Below, piece after piece: positions 20,701-27,911 of a stretch of 64,000 nt of DNA; position 1 is the first letter of the stretch, and each line of letters starts with the position of its first letter. The DNA is from Burkholderiales bacterium UBA1834. GTDB taxonomy: Bacteria; Pseudomonadota; Gammaproteobacteria; Burkholderiales; Burkholderiaceae_C. Position numbers and translations under genes: made by a program. A model generated the notes under the pieces. It saw nothing but the letters and a program-made list of their open reading frames with translations. It made no database searches and was not told the DNA's origin. The DNA is taken from contig DDJC01000044.1 in NCBI GenBank assembly GCA_002339015.1, positions 39,365-103,364 of the forward strand, given 5' to 3'.

Positions 20701-23700
20701 CGATGTTTACGAGCTAACCAGCCTACCGGTGCTGACCAATGACAGCGGCGTTGTGGCGGCCAGTGGCAGCAAGGCGCAGTGGATCAAGTCTGAAACGGTG
20801 CAGAAGACCACCCAGGTCCAGACGGACGATGGAGTTTGGGCTACTCTCACAGTCGACATGCAGTACTGGTCGAGCTGGAAGAGCGGGTTCTTCGGCGGCA
20901 TGACCTACTACCTTAAACAAGTGGACTGGACGGTCAACGCCACCGTGCACCGAGGCAGTTCGCTGCCAGGAACTCACTACATTGTTCGGCTGCATGTTGA
21001 TGATGGGTTCTTTGCGGTCAAGGGAAGTGGTCACATGGAGGGCTTCGATGCTGAGCGCCCCCTCAATCTTGCTGAGACCAATAATTTGTCTTTCACGGTG
21101 GAAAGATATGGCAACGTCAAGCAGGACTACGGTGGCGTCACAGGCGTGAACCTCCACGTTTCGCTGCTTAAGCAGGCCAATCCCACCGCGCCCAACACTG
21201 GTTTGGTGGAGTTGGCTCGCATGACCAATTCACTCAGTGCCTTTGATCGGAGAAATGACATACGTCCAAGCTGGGGTACCTATTTCAGTACTCAAAGCTT
21301 CAGCGGACAGTACTTCGCAATCAACAACGTCCCTGCGGGTACGAGTCAGATATTGTTCCAATATCGCTCGCCTTATTCCACAGTCTGGCGTTCGATCACG
21401 CCGTCGTATCAAAACGGTTTGGCGCTCGTTTCCAATGCCAGTCTCAATTTCAGCGAATTGATTGCAATGGGGCCGGGGTGGTCAGGCAGTCTTGAGTATG
21501 CGATGACCATGGTCGATGCTCAGGGCTCCCCACTGGAGTTTCGCCAGGGGGGAATCTCCGCTTACTATAATCCTCAAAGCTTGGCCGTTAACCTAAACCA
21601 TAGCTACACGTCCGGCGACTATCTTCAGAACCCGCACGGCAACTTCTTCATGGGGCTGCCGAAGACAGCGGGGGGTGAACCCACCATCAACTTCATCCGT
21701 CCCGATAAAGATCGCAAATCCACAGAGCCCAAAGGCGTCTCTGCCAAGCTTAAATACCGCGCGGAAGGGCAGATCGCTTGGACTCTCATTCCCGCTGCTT
21801 TGGCATCTGGCCTGACATCCGATTGGTTCAGTTTCGACCCTGCGGCCCTGGGCATGAATGTGTCGGGCAAGAGTTACGAAGTCATGCTGGAGGTCAAAGA
21901 TGGTGCTAGCGGTACGGGGAACACGCTGTACACGGCCAGCACCAGTTTCACCTACTATCCGGCTTCGGTGGGGAGCATCTACCCGACTAGCGCGCTGTCG
22001 CTGCAGGGCCGTCCCACGACGCTCAACTTCACGAACGTTCCGCTGGCGGCCACCACGGCCAGGGTGGAATACACCATTACCTCGCCTGGGGGGCCGATTA
22101 CTGGTCAGGCCAATCTCGTCAAGACGGAGGACGGCCGCTTCTATTGGGACACCTCGACGATCCTCCCGTTCACGGTCAACGGCACCAAATACATCGTGGA
22201 CTACAAGTTCTTCGCCAATGCGGCTAATGGCGATGTGCTTGTCAATGGTTCTGTAGGTCGCGAGGTCATAGGTGCCGGGAACGCTGAGTTCGGCGTGTCC
22301 ATCCAGTCATTGAGCAGCTCCTCCACGACGTATTCGCGCAGCAGTGGCAGCACTGTGAATTTTCACGTCGGACCTGAACTGGCGCGTATGTATCGCTACC
22401 AGACCGGCGATCTCCAGATACGGAATCTCAGCGTCTATTACCGGTTGGCCGGAAGTCAGGCGACTTACACGAAGAAGGTGGTGAGTGTCAACAGCTCGAT
22501 GGTCAGCTTCACGCTGGATCTGAGCGCGGAGCTTGGCACCACGAACGAGTTCCTAGATTTTGACGTTTACTACGAATATGACCTTCCTTCGTACCTTAAC
22601 GTGGCGGCGCCTACGGCCTCCAATCCCGTCCGGTTGCGCGTGGTCAGCGAAGCGACCGCCCAAGCGACCCTGACCAACGGTGTCATGCAGCTGCAGGCAG
22701 TCACGAACCGCCTGACCAGCAACCACCAGCGTGCGGTATACAACGCTTATGGCGAAGTCGTTCAGGAGTTCGACGCGCTGTCCTTCGAGCGTATCCGTGC
22801 AGAGGAGATCTCACTAGGGAGGTCGCTCACCGCTGGAGAACTCGATGATCAGGCCACCACCCTGTCCTACAACAGCATGGGCCTGCTAACCAGCAAACGC
22901 ACGCCCAAGTCGAAGGCTACCTTGCAAAGCGGTTGGGAAACCGCTGTCAAGGCCGAGACCAAGTATGTGTATGACAAGCAAGGACGCTTGATCGCCGAAC
23001 AGGATGCCAATGGCAACCAGATCAGCTACCAGTTGCTGGCCTCCGGCAATGGCGAGCGCACCGTGGCGATGGAAAGCCATATGAGCGGCGGCAAGATCAC
23101 GTCCGGCTTCGATGTGTTCGGCGATCTTCGTCGGCGCACGGTAGCCAACGACGTCAACGCAGTCACCGACTACACCTATGACAAGCTGCATCGCCTGGTG
23201 CGGGCCGACAAGCCGACAGGCGCTGGGGGCAAGCGTGCCACCGACCTGTACACCTACGACAGTGTGGGCAACCAGATCAAGCATCAGACATCTCCGGATG
23301 TGAGTGCCAATGCGAGCAATGTGTTCGTCAACGGACGTATCTACTCTGAGACCACCAGATTCGATGCGCTCGGCCGTGTGACCGAGGTGCGCTCAGGCAT
23401 CGCCTCGGGGGTGGATCCTGTCACCCTGGCTGCCGTTGCGCAGGTTGGTCTGGTGCGAGGCATTGCATATGAGTTCATTGGTGCCACGATGCACCAGACC
23501 TCCACGGACGAGAACGGTCATGTCAATGAGACCTGGACCGATGCCTTTGGCCGGCAGACGAAGAAGATCGATCTGGGTCAGCGCAATGCCCTCATCGTCT
23601 ATAACCTTGCAGGCAATATGATCCTGCAGTACCAGGTGACGCCGGGTACCACCACCAAGGTCTATAACGGACAGGACATCACCTACCGTTACTATGGCAA

Positions 23701-26700
23701 CGGGCAGATCAAGTCGATCATTGATCGCGGTATCCAGACTCTGGCCAATTATGAGTACGACCGCAACGGCAACAAGACGTACGAAGGCTATGCCACGCTC
23801 GATGGCCTAACGCCTTATCAACGCACCAACGTTGCTTACGATGAACTCAACCGCATTGTCGGCATCAACGACTACCATTACTCGCTGATCTACGAGTACG
23901 ACAAGGTGGGCAACCGCCGGCGTGTGGCCGCGACCCGGTCGGGTGAAACCACCGTCCAGGATTACTGGTATGACTACGACAACATGAACCGCATGGTGGT
24001 GAGCATGGGGACGCTGACCGGCGCACGCGCAACCACCAATACCGGTGATAACCGAATCACCCAAGGCACAACTGGCAACGGTGTGTATATAGGTTATGAC
24101 CGGGCAGGCAACCGTCTGTCCGCTACCTATGCCACAGGTGCCACTGATCAGTACAGCTACACCGCTGATGGCTTCCTCACCACCGTGACGGTGACTGGCT
24201 CAACATCGGGCACCACCACACGCACCAACGATCTGCTGGGGCGGGTTACGCAGTACACCCAGTCGACCTCGGCGGGCCTGCGCACGCAGAAGTACACCTA
24301 TTTGGCAGACGGTCGGGTTGTCAAGGTGGAGGCTACCGAGGCCAATGGAGACAAGACGACCACCACCAACAGCTACTCCGCGCTGGTCGGAGGCCGTGAG
24401 ATGAACCTGCTGCAAACCAGCAAGGTTGAGAAAGACATGTCGGGGACAAACAACGATCGCACGGATTACTACAGATACAGCTATGCGCTTTACGACTCGG
24501 CGCTGCAGTCGGAGATCAAGGTGGGGGCCACCAGCCCGGTCGTGGACCCGAGCTGGGGCAAATGGGCCGAAGGCGTGTCTCAACTTTTCTATGACGCGAA
24601 CGGCCATGCCAAGACGGCGATCGATTCCAAGAACGCCAGCAACACCGATGTACGGACCATCACCTATGTGAATAACGCACAGGGCCAGGTGTTGACACGT
24701 TCTGAATACAGCCCGTCCACCAGTGCCACCAATTTCCAGAGCTACTACTACGTGAACGGACGCCGCGTGGGCGAGTCGGGCAACCAGCCCAGCGCAAGCA
24801 CGATCGTCTACGCAGATGCACTCCAGGTCGATCGCTCGACACAAGGCGACAAGTACACCAAGCTCAAACCCATCACGTCCAACTTCGATCAGAACTACCA
24901 ACCCATCAACGAGGGCTACCCATCCTTCGTGGGATCGACCCACATCGTGGCCCCCAGTGAGACGTTGGAGTCGATTGCCCTGACCACCTGGGGGGATGCC
25001 AAGCTCTGGTACCTAATTGCCGAAGCCAACAACATCCTGGACAAGAGCGCTCGGCTGGTAGAGGGTGTGGCCCTGGTCATCCCGAACAAGGTGACCAATG
25101 TCCACAACAGCAACCTAACGCACAAGGTCTATAACGCGGGTGAGGCGTTGGGCGATATTTCGCCGACCTTGCCGGCGCCGCCTTCTCCGCCGCCTGCGTC
25201 AGGTGGCGGCTGTGGTGTCATGGGCGCAGTGCTCATGGCCGTGGTGGCCATCGCCGCTACGGTGTTCACCATGGGTGCCCTGGGCCCGGCGATGATCGGG
25301 CTGATGGGCCCCCTGGCCGGAACCCTGGCCACGGGCGCCATCGCGGGAGCGGTGGGCTCCATTGCCAGCCAGGGTGTGGGGATGCTCACCGGCAACGTCG
25401 ACAAGTTCTCATGGTCGGCCGTCGCGTCCGGCGCCATCACGGGAGCTGTGACCGCAGGCATCGGTGGAGGAGGTTTCGAGGGCGCCTACGAAGGCATCTT
25501 CGCCAGCGGCAATGCGCTGGGCTCCGTGGGCAGTGCCCTGGGGAATTTAAGCCCGGTGGCCCTGAATGTTGCCAAGGCCGTGACGACGAACGTGATCTCC
25601 CAGGGCGTGGGCATGGCCGTGGGCCTGCAGAAGAAGTTCAGCTGGACGTCCGTCGCCGTATCGGGTGTGGGCGTGGTGGCCAGCGCGGGGGCCTCCAGCT
25701 TGATGGGCAAGACGCTGGGCAACGGGGTGCTGGGCGCGTGGGGGGGCAGCGTGATGCGCAACACCGTCAGCGGGATGGCTGCCGGTTTGGCTGGTTCGAT
25801 GGTCCGGCGCGATCGGCCCAACTGGGCGTCTATTGCAGCGGATAGCTTTGGCAGTGCGCTGGGAGATGGTGTCGTCGGCTTGATTGCGAGGGGCGAAGGA
25901 CCGACGAAATCTCAGGCACAGGAGCCCGAATACCAGTCCAAGCCGCTGACACAAGCTGATATCGATGGCTTCCTTTCGGGCTTGGATGACATCCCTGGAG
26001 TAAGCCAGTCATCGCCTGGCGCGACTCGCGATTCCAAGGGAATGACCTTCAGTGAAAACGCGAAGTACCGGGCGGAACTCAGGGCTCGTGGCATCGACCC
26101 TGACACGGCACCTCAGGCGAATGTCGATGCAAAGGGCCTGCCAGCCGATGTCGTTGGCGGCTCTGTGCCCCCTGTGAGCGATGCGCCTCAACCAGAAGGA
26201 GTCCCAGGCATATCTGGGCCTGATGGCTACAGCGTATCGAAGAACAGGGGCGACAAGGCCGATCGGTGGAGGTCATCAAATGGGCGCTTTGCACAAGGCC
26301 CGGAAAAGTACGATCCGATAGCCAAGCGTTCTGCCGTCGCGATGCCGAAGCCCGAAATCGACACGGAAATCGTTTTGTTCAAGTCGGACGGCTTTTACAA
26401 GGACACCACTTCCATCCATATCGTTGGCGACGGCGGTTTGGTCACGTTGAACTCCACCGCCGATCTCGGCAGCGTCAAGCTGGTCTCGACGAAGGACACC
26501 ATCAAAGGAAGCGCCACTTTCTCGGCCAACACAGAGCTTCAACTGGCACAGGATGACTACGACCTCGGCGGTATCGCGCAAGCAAAGGTTCGCGTGAGGT
26601 CCGCCGTCGAGGTGAATGCCTCCGGCAACTTCTTCGTGGGCAAGGGAGGCGCAGGCGTCAACGCCTCGTTTGAGTCGGAACTGGTTGCCTTGCAGGCCAG

Positions 26701-27013
26701 CGGTCAGGTGGAAACCAAGAAAAAGGTGCTGAACGATTTGGTGGAGGTTGGCGCAAAAGTTGAAGGAGCCTTGAACGCTGGTGCCATTGGCGGAACGCTG
26801 AAAGCCCGCCTTGAATACAACCAAGGCAAATTCACTGCCGGCGTGACCGCAGGTGCCTCGGTGTTGTTTGGCGGCAAGCTCGGCGTCACACTTGATGTCG
26901 ACGCCAGCAAGCTCATCAAAAATCTACCATCCATGATGTCCAACCCTAAGATCAATCCTCTGGCGCCCGCTGGCCAATGGCTTGGCCAGAAAATCTACAA
27001 TTGGACCCACTGA
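11759..27013 (+). CDS. Giant YD/RHS-repeat protein with LysM and unknown C-terminal domain (polymorphic-toxin-like)
   Basis: About 5,084 residues. After a hydrophobic start (MVAIVAGSGLGLYN), dozens of YD repeats of the form YDxxGRLxxxTD fill roughly residues 100-1660, 1780-2940 and 3650-4380. A beta-rich insert of about 110 residues near 1660-1770 resembles a carbohydrate-binding module. A non-YD insert of about 700 residues (2944-3640) looks like several Ig-like domains. A LysM domain follows near 4395-4446, then a proline-rich linker (about 4471-4485), then a glycine/alanine-rich hydrophobic segment (about 4485-4710). The last ~370 residues match no toxin motif I recognise. The canonical RHS core ending in GRYxSPDPxG is absent. 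YD shells encapsulate a C-terminal payload in Tc and RHS toxins. Signal peptide, PAAR and VgrG partners are not seen. ATG 11759 is chosen for its ribosome site; a TTG at 11492 would add 89 residues. Confidence 0.85.
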   Translation: MVAIVAGSGLGLYNTSLGLLGLAGQAGQAGTGRSGDQVYINASNGNLVVRQQDEWLVGVGVDAQLLRTYNSQATSDGDNNDNWRLGLSRRVMISGSNVVRVAEDGSQTTYYYDAASGLYTSKDGAGAHDSMVHLPATNEVVWTDGSTGVKETYALDPNAAGQWRLSKITEPSGAVLTLGYSGTKVVSIATSNQEMVQINYYEGTNNIESLVTFFREKNDGSGAIKAIKRVSYQYNNNRLSKVVVDLTPDRVDDAAFYETTYEYVDGTSNKLSQILQSDGSALIFTYDGNRISGFADWRGSTENSTISTFSYGTNKTTVTTGSGGLTQVTEFTYETAAGQNLQQLRELKVQDGAGGTAQSSAYQYDADGNVQTITDGRGNVTTYGYDAFGNRNYERDAAGNVITRVFSTDRKNLLLSETLYVVPDPDAGGALQPSGPQTTRYAYDAQSNLRFVVSAEGRVTEHRYESTTNGLGQRTSTIQYAANRYTVSGLTPSQQLQLSDLQAWLSSTSAPVNKSQAQRTDFTYDFRGQVDRQITYAALDASGNGVVSDGSQTSIQFVYDQAGNLLQSIDSRGDELATRDTAWAQLVRGQMNLPVTAAGLDNNAKAALRGLFTTTYQYDGLNRLILVRNAQGDTQTLYVDGARQTLVGQANGLWTVNVYDQANRLLSSQQTTVAGADFGTTTYTYDILGRLRAVTSPGTDASGRKAYYIYDKAGRVVGEIGRDGALTETIYNGNSQVVRKIRYATLLDTALVPGDGTSLTMEMVRPLALQAGAVNRTERILYDKSGRVSRTIDAQGAVVDYQYDGTGWLAKKTAYATLLSEAQLQALATAEAAGELNLAVAAVQSNSKPAVSVDDRSTRSYHDAEGLLTGTVDAENYFTKYTYDDAGRLTGITRYANPLQNAASLGSTIPGVGAQTGAYVLTDVRDQTTTQLYNAKGQLTGVIDAADFLTEFSYDTSGRKVLEVRYANIANRLAGTAVAQVRPVATTEDRKTYYQYDSVGQLVAVERQPEGLIINHVYDSVGRLLQTTQAAAANAQSRIVQRRYDVAGRLTSELSAQASANVSSDYAAWLAANSGASQSAKDDKVAALWATYGTRYTYDAAGRMLSSTAPDGVGATGLKTLYYYDAQGRVAYTVNALGEVAKYVYNAFGEQIEAGRYRHRLSASSRGAGGYAKTFAASLTADFLASYQVDSQTGYNRLGKVELSTVSGQAQAFSFYNAFGELSAQLVANGTGVTRSDHLYDRRGLKLSTKDDTGGVERLVQAQYDAFGRVTKTIDAKGAARTSTYDRLGREITTFDPANAFTQTTYDAFGRVLTFTDRQLATTTYVYDSPNRKLTATTPEGIQTITESNVHGDVVKVTVQHKDKGLSTVDSLSRVTVYEYNANGKVTSVTSAQGSGAQSSVTTEYDKAGRVFKITDATGTVTQTTYDAANRVMKRQVDPAGLNLTTEYFYDAKGRAAWVKDASGVWTQTEYDSQGRVQAVTVDPRKVPHTGLTYDARTPLDLSTLVNNPVAGGGLALRTEYTYDAASQVVTVAEGVNSTLAANDVQRYANARITSYVYDALGRRVAEVLDPKRTPLAAAGAQDRPAGIEARTTYLYDKNGNVIARMDATGSTTRYVYNDNNQVTHTVDATGVVTQNTYDADGRLTQTRQYAGKLTQSTGIKVWHRDGTASQVQRPLGRFLLGDVVTVTVRAKAADNTRASLAIANASFVGASVDTKFGTRDADGWQTLTVTYTLTKDEDLIAYLGGDRDGVNSSDGRHVIYDNLVVNSVKRAGVLNDTFDTLTLDNPQVATSYFASGQAELTSYVRLDAATLTDAQIRTATAALANADKDQTTTYVYNKDGKLTHTVDALNYVTKHVYDAAGNVVQTTRFITALSAAPTPAQVNGDVKWFAAAEPATNTRDRVERFAYDQANRLIWSLDAEGYATQTLYEQSGLKITQKRYANPVIYADGNSSLKINVAPLPVITPPTSGAYIVKDDTNDRTLVRQLDAVGREKSVKDAAGYLTTKSYDLAGNLKSVTRFTEASSLTQDETDTGNAIQRFEYDSAGRVIKAINAEGAVTFNEYDLAGNLIASTVGYGGSSAVKSVYAYDGAGRLLQETVGADKPEAATTRYELDGAGRRTKVIDPRGIELAESNSAWAQALRKTLIGTWVAPVAGSNDYLKLLNAYATLQEFDARGQVIASVDALGGRTLTDYDAFGNAVKVTDPRGQVGHFFFDRLGQKTWSINPLGYATQTVYDGLGQVNSVVKYSTAVSGTVTPGQPPKLFDTQQAATSANATFYIVKQSTKDATTGIAYDKVGRQTAIIDAEGFGESAVFNGFGDKVSFTAKSSTAITLNATGTYTYTYDKLGRVLTETSPVLTKELDTAGNIKLTNGQPTMMAVITAFKYDSRGNVIRKTEAQGLVEQRITNYTYDKQNRLIGQTKNAMTMVSVQPDGTATQTAGVVPTETRNYDARGNLIELYTNAGERTLYYYDALDRRVAQLVATGTRADGVYGAYVEFEYDKAGNIVKQSAYSSLLKLPATPGGAVPRADINTASDRITYFEYDANNLLRSQTIKDVVAGKVNAATGNYELTVQDLVTRYTYDAAGNQTSVEDGRGNKTYFYYDAAGQRIAQVDAENYITVWSYDDKGNVTLESKASTRWAGAQAPSVVAGAGLPAAVAANTYGDKRTTVYTYDRLGRLKTQTVKAAMVGAFQESPTLIVPTAVDITTSYDYNGLGAVIKKTEGTGDILLWEFDAMGREKRRRGAEYLEFGGTDLVRRTQDTEYNGLGNKLRSIEQDKTLGTIDSNDRITNYFYSENGYLTKEVDAAGNAVTYQYDIAGRVAARSVSRQDHAGAFFTDTLLYGYDVAGRQVDQYVVSKTGNNAAVTVAGLQLRRNSTQYSAFGDIASKSLNSEVTETATYDTAGRLLAAKSANGVPTVYLRDASGNITLTITPPADEQTAATASAFAEFFRAEAYDVEYIGAAIKAGAHANVAVFDKRNLQTDVYELTSLPVLTNDSGVVAASGSKAQWIKSETVQKTTQVQTDDGVWATLTVDMQYWSSWKSGFFGGMTYYLKQVDWTVNATVHRGSSLPGTHYIVRLHVDDGFFAVKGSGHMEGFDAERPLNLAETNNLSFTVERYGNVKQDYGGVTGVNLHVSLLKQANPTAPNTGLVELARMTNSLSAFDRRNDIRPSWGTYFSTQSFSGQYFAINNVPAGTSQILFQYRSPYSTVWRSITPSYQNGLALVSNASLNFSELIAMGPGWSGSLEYAMTMVDAQGSPLEFRQGGISAYYNPQSLAVNLNHSYTSGDYLQNPHGNFFMGLPKTAGGEPTINFIRPDKDRKSTEPKGVSAKLKYRAEGQIAWTLIPAALASGLTSDWFSFDPAALGMNVSGKSYEVMLEVKDGASGTGNTLYTASTSFTYYPASVGSIYPTSALSLQGRPTTLNFTNVPLAATTARVEYTITSPGGPITGQANLVKTEDGRFYWDTSTILPFTVNGTKYIVDYKFFANAANGDVLVNGSVGREVIGAGNAEFGVSIQSLSSSSTTYSRSSGSTVNFHVGPELARMYRYQTGDLQIRNLSVYYRLAGSQATYTKKVVSVNSSMVSFTLDLSAELGTTNEFLDFDVYYEYDLPSYLNVAAPTASNPVRLRVVSEATAQATLTNGVMQLQAVTNRLTSNHQRAVYNAYGEVVQEFDALSFERIRAEEISLGRSLTAGELDDQATTLSYNSMGLLTSKRTPKSKATLQSGWETAVKAETKYVYDKQGRLIAEQDANGNQISYQLLASGNGERTVAMESHMSGGKITSGFDVFGDLRRRTVANDVNAVTDYTYDKLHRLVRADKPTGAGGKRATDLYTYDSVGNQIKHQTSPDVSANASNVFVNGRIYSETTRFDALGRVTEVRSGIASGVDPVTLAAVAQVGLVRGIAYEFIGATMHQTSTDENGHVNETWTDAFGRQTKKIDLGQRNALIVYNLAGNMILQYQVTPGTTTKVYNGQDITYRYYGNGQIKSIIDRGIQTLANYEYDRNGNKTYEGYATLDGLTPYQRTNVAYDELNRIVGINDYHYSLIYEYDKVGNRRRVAATRSGETTVQDYWYDYDNMNRMVVSMGTLTGARATTNTGDNRITQGTTGNGVYIGYDRAGNRLSATYATGATDQYSYTADGFLTTVTVTGSTSGTTTRTNDLLGRVTQYTQSTSAGLRTQKYTYLADGRVVKVEATEANGDKTTTTNSYSALVGGREMNLLQTSKVEKDMSGTNNDRTDYYRYSYALYDSALQSEIKVGATSPVVDPSWGKWAEGVSQLFYDANGHAKTAIDSKNASNTDVRTITYVNNAQGQVLTRSEYSPSTSATNFQSYYYVNGRRVGESGNQPSASTIVYADALQVDRSTQGDKYTKLKPITSNFDQNYQPINEGYPSFVGSTHIVAPSETLESIALTTWGDAKLWYLIAEANNILDKSARLVEGVALVIPNKVTNVHNSNLTHKVYNAGEALGDISPTLPAPPSPPPASGGGCGVMGAVLMAVVAIAATVFTMGALGPAMIGLMGPLAGTLATGAIAGAVGSIASQGVGMLTGNVDKFSWSAVASGAITGAVTAGIGGGGFEGAYEGIFASGNALGSVGSALGNLSPVALNVAKAVTTNVISQGVGMAVGLQKKFSWTSVAVSGVGVVASAGASSLMGKTLGNGVLGAWGGSVMRNTVSGMAAGLAGSMVRRDRPNWASIAADSFGSALGDGVVGLIARGEGPTKSQAQEPEYQSKPLTQADIDGFLSGLDDIPGVSQSSPGATRDSKGMTFSENAKYRAELRARGIDPDTAPQANVDAKGLPADVVGGSVPPVSDAPQPEGVPGISGPDGYSVSKNRGDKADRWRSSNGRFAQGPEKYDPIAKRSAVAMPKPEIDTEIVLFKSDGFYKDTTSIHIVGDGGLVTLNSTADLGSVKLVSTKDTIKGSATFSANTELQLAQDDYDLGGIAQAKVRVRSAVEVNASGNFFVGKGGAGVNASFESELVALQASGQVETKKKVLNDLVEVGAKVEGALNAGAIGGTLKARLEYNQGKFTAGVTAGASVLFGGKLGVTLDVDASKLIKNLPSMMSNPKINPLAPAGQWLGQKIYNWTH

Positions 27014-27035
27014 TGATCTTCTTATACGGATATCC

Positions 27036-27851
27036 ATGCCCTCCTTCGATCACAAATATTGGTTTGTCGTTGCAATCCTTTGGGCTACAGCCATGACCGT
27101 CCATGCGGGCCAGAGTGACACCGCAAGAATGTGTGAGAAAAAGTGGATCGAGGAATCGCCCCATTTCACCGCGCGTGTGCCTGCCGACTACGCTGGGTTG
27201 TTGCGGCATTGGCTGGAACAGGCCCCTGCTTGCCGGGGATCGGTTGTTTACGAGGCCAGGCTGGCCGTGGCCTATTCATTCAATCAGCAGCCAGAACAGG
27301 CGCGGCAAGTGCTGGCCAGCGTGAAAAAGGGTGCGTCTCCCTATGGATATCTGGTCGAATTGTCCGAACTTGTAATTGAAAACAACCAGGCCCTGAAACA
27401 GGGGTTAGACGAAACCAGAGCGAGGCAACTCGAGAGTAAGTTCCGTGCCTTTGTCAAGGCGCACCCCAAGGTGCCCGAAGGGCAAGCAATGCTGGGCGGC
27501 ATCCTGACGGGGCTGGACAAGCACGAAGAGGCCATCAAAGCATTGCGCGCCGGTTTGGAATCTTCTACGGATCTGACCGGCGTATACCGGAATTTGACAG
27601 TCAGCTTTGCCGGTGCGGGGCGCTTCAAGGAAGCGCTCTCAGCGGCCGATGAAGCCATCGGCAGGGACCGTAACTTGTCAGGAGATGCGTATTTTGTCTA
27701 TGCGGTGGCCAAGGCGAATGCAGCCATGGGCCAGCTGAAGGAGGCGGAGACGGCGCTAAGGCTCATTGCGGCCAAAAAACCGGAAGTCCGCCGCGATCCT
27801 GACTTCAAAGAAGCGGTTGATTTTGTCACTGCCCGAAGCGCCAAGAATTGA
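27036..27851 (+). CDS. Periplasmic TPR-like protein; candidate immunity protein for the YD-repeat gene
   Basis: A signal peptide (VVAILWATAMTVHAG) is followed by about 245 residues of helical repeats of TPR type, such as EGQAMLGGILTGLDKHEEAI and YRNLTVSFAGAGRFKEAL. Two cysteines in the mature protein (CEKKW and PACRG) could form a disulfide. ATG 27036 begins 22 bases after the stop of the giant gene, the place where polymorphic toxins carry immunity genes. The frame is open further upstream into the giant gene, but those codons precede the signal peptide and are not believed. An immunity role rests only on position and predicted periplasmic location. Confidence 0.65.
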   Translation: MPSFDHKYWFVVAILWATAMTVHAGQSDTARMCEKKWIEESPHFTARVPADYAGLLRHWLEQAPACRGSVVYEARLAVAYSFNQQPEQARQVLASVKKGASPYGYLVELSELVIENNQALKQGLDETRARQLESKFRAFVKAHPKVPEGQAMLGGILTGLDKHEEAIKALRAGLESSTDLTGVYRNLTVSFAGAGRFKEALSAADEAIGRDRNLSGDAYFVYAVAKANAAMGQLKEAETALRLIAAKKPEVRRDPDFKEAVDFVTARSAKN

Positions 27852-27865
27852 CACTCGGCACGCCT

Positions 27866-27899
27866 CCCCGCTGATGCCGTTTCTATCGGCCAAGCGGGG
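27866..27899. terminator. Strong hairpin between convergent genes
   Basis: CCCCGCT at 27866-27872 pairs exactly with AGCGGGG at 27893-27899, and GCCG at 27876-27879 pairs with CGGC at 27887-27890 inside it. It lies between the ends of the TPR gene and hydrolase 3, which converge. No long T-run follows on either strand, so it may act as a weak bidirectional or Rho-assisted terminator. Confidence 0.55.
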
Positions 27900-27911
27900 A
27901 CGGGGCTAACC

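Noticed and set aside
25210..25890. Separate membrane protein gene at the hydrophobic stretch of the giant gene
   Set aside because: The reading frame is continuous from the LysM domain into the C-terminus with no stop and no internal ribosome site of note, so it is a segment of one protein.
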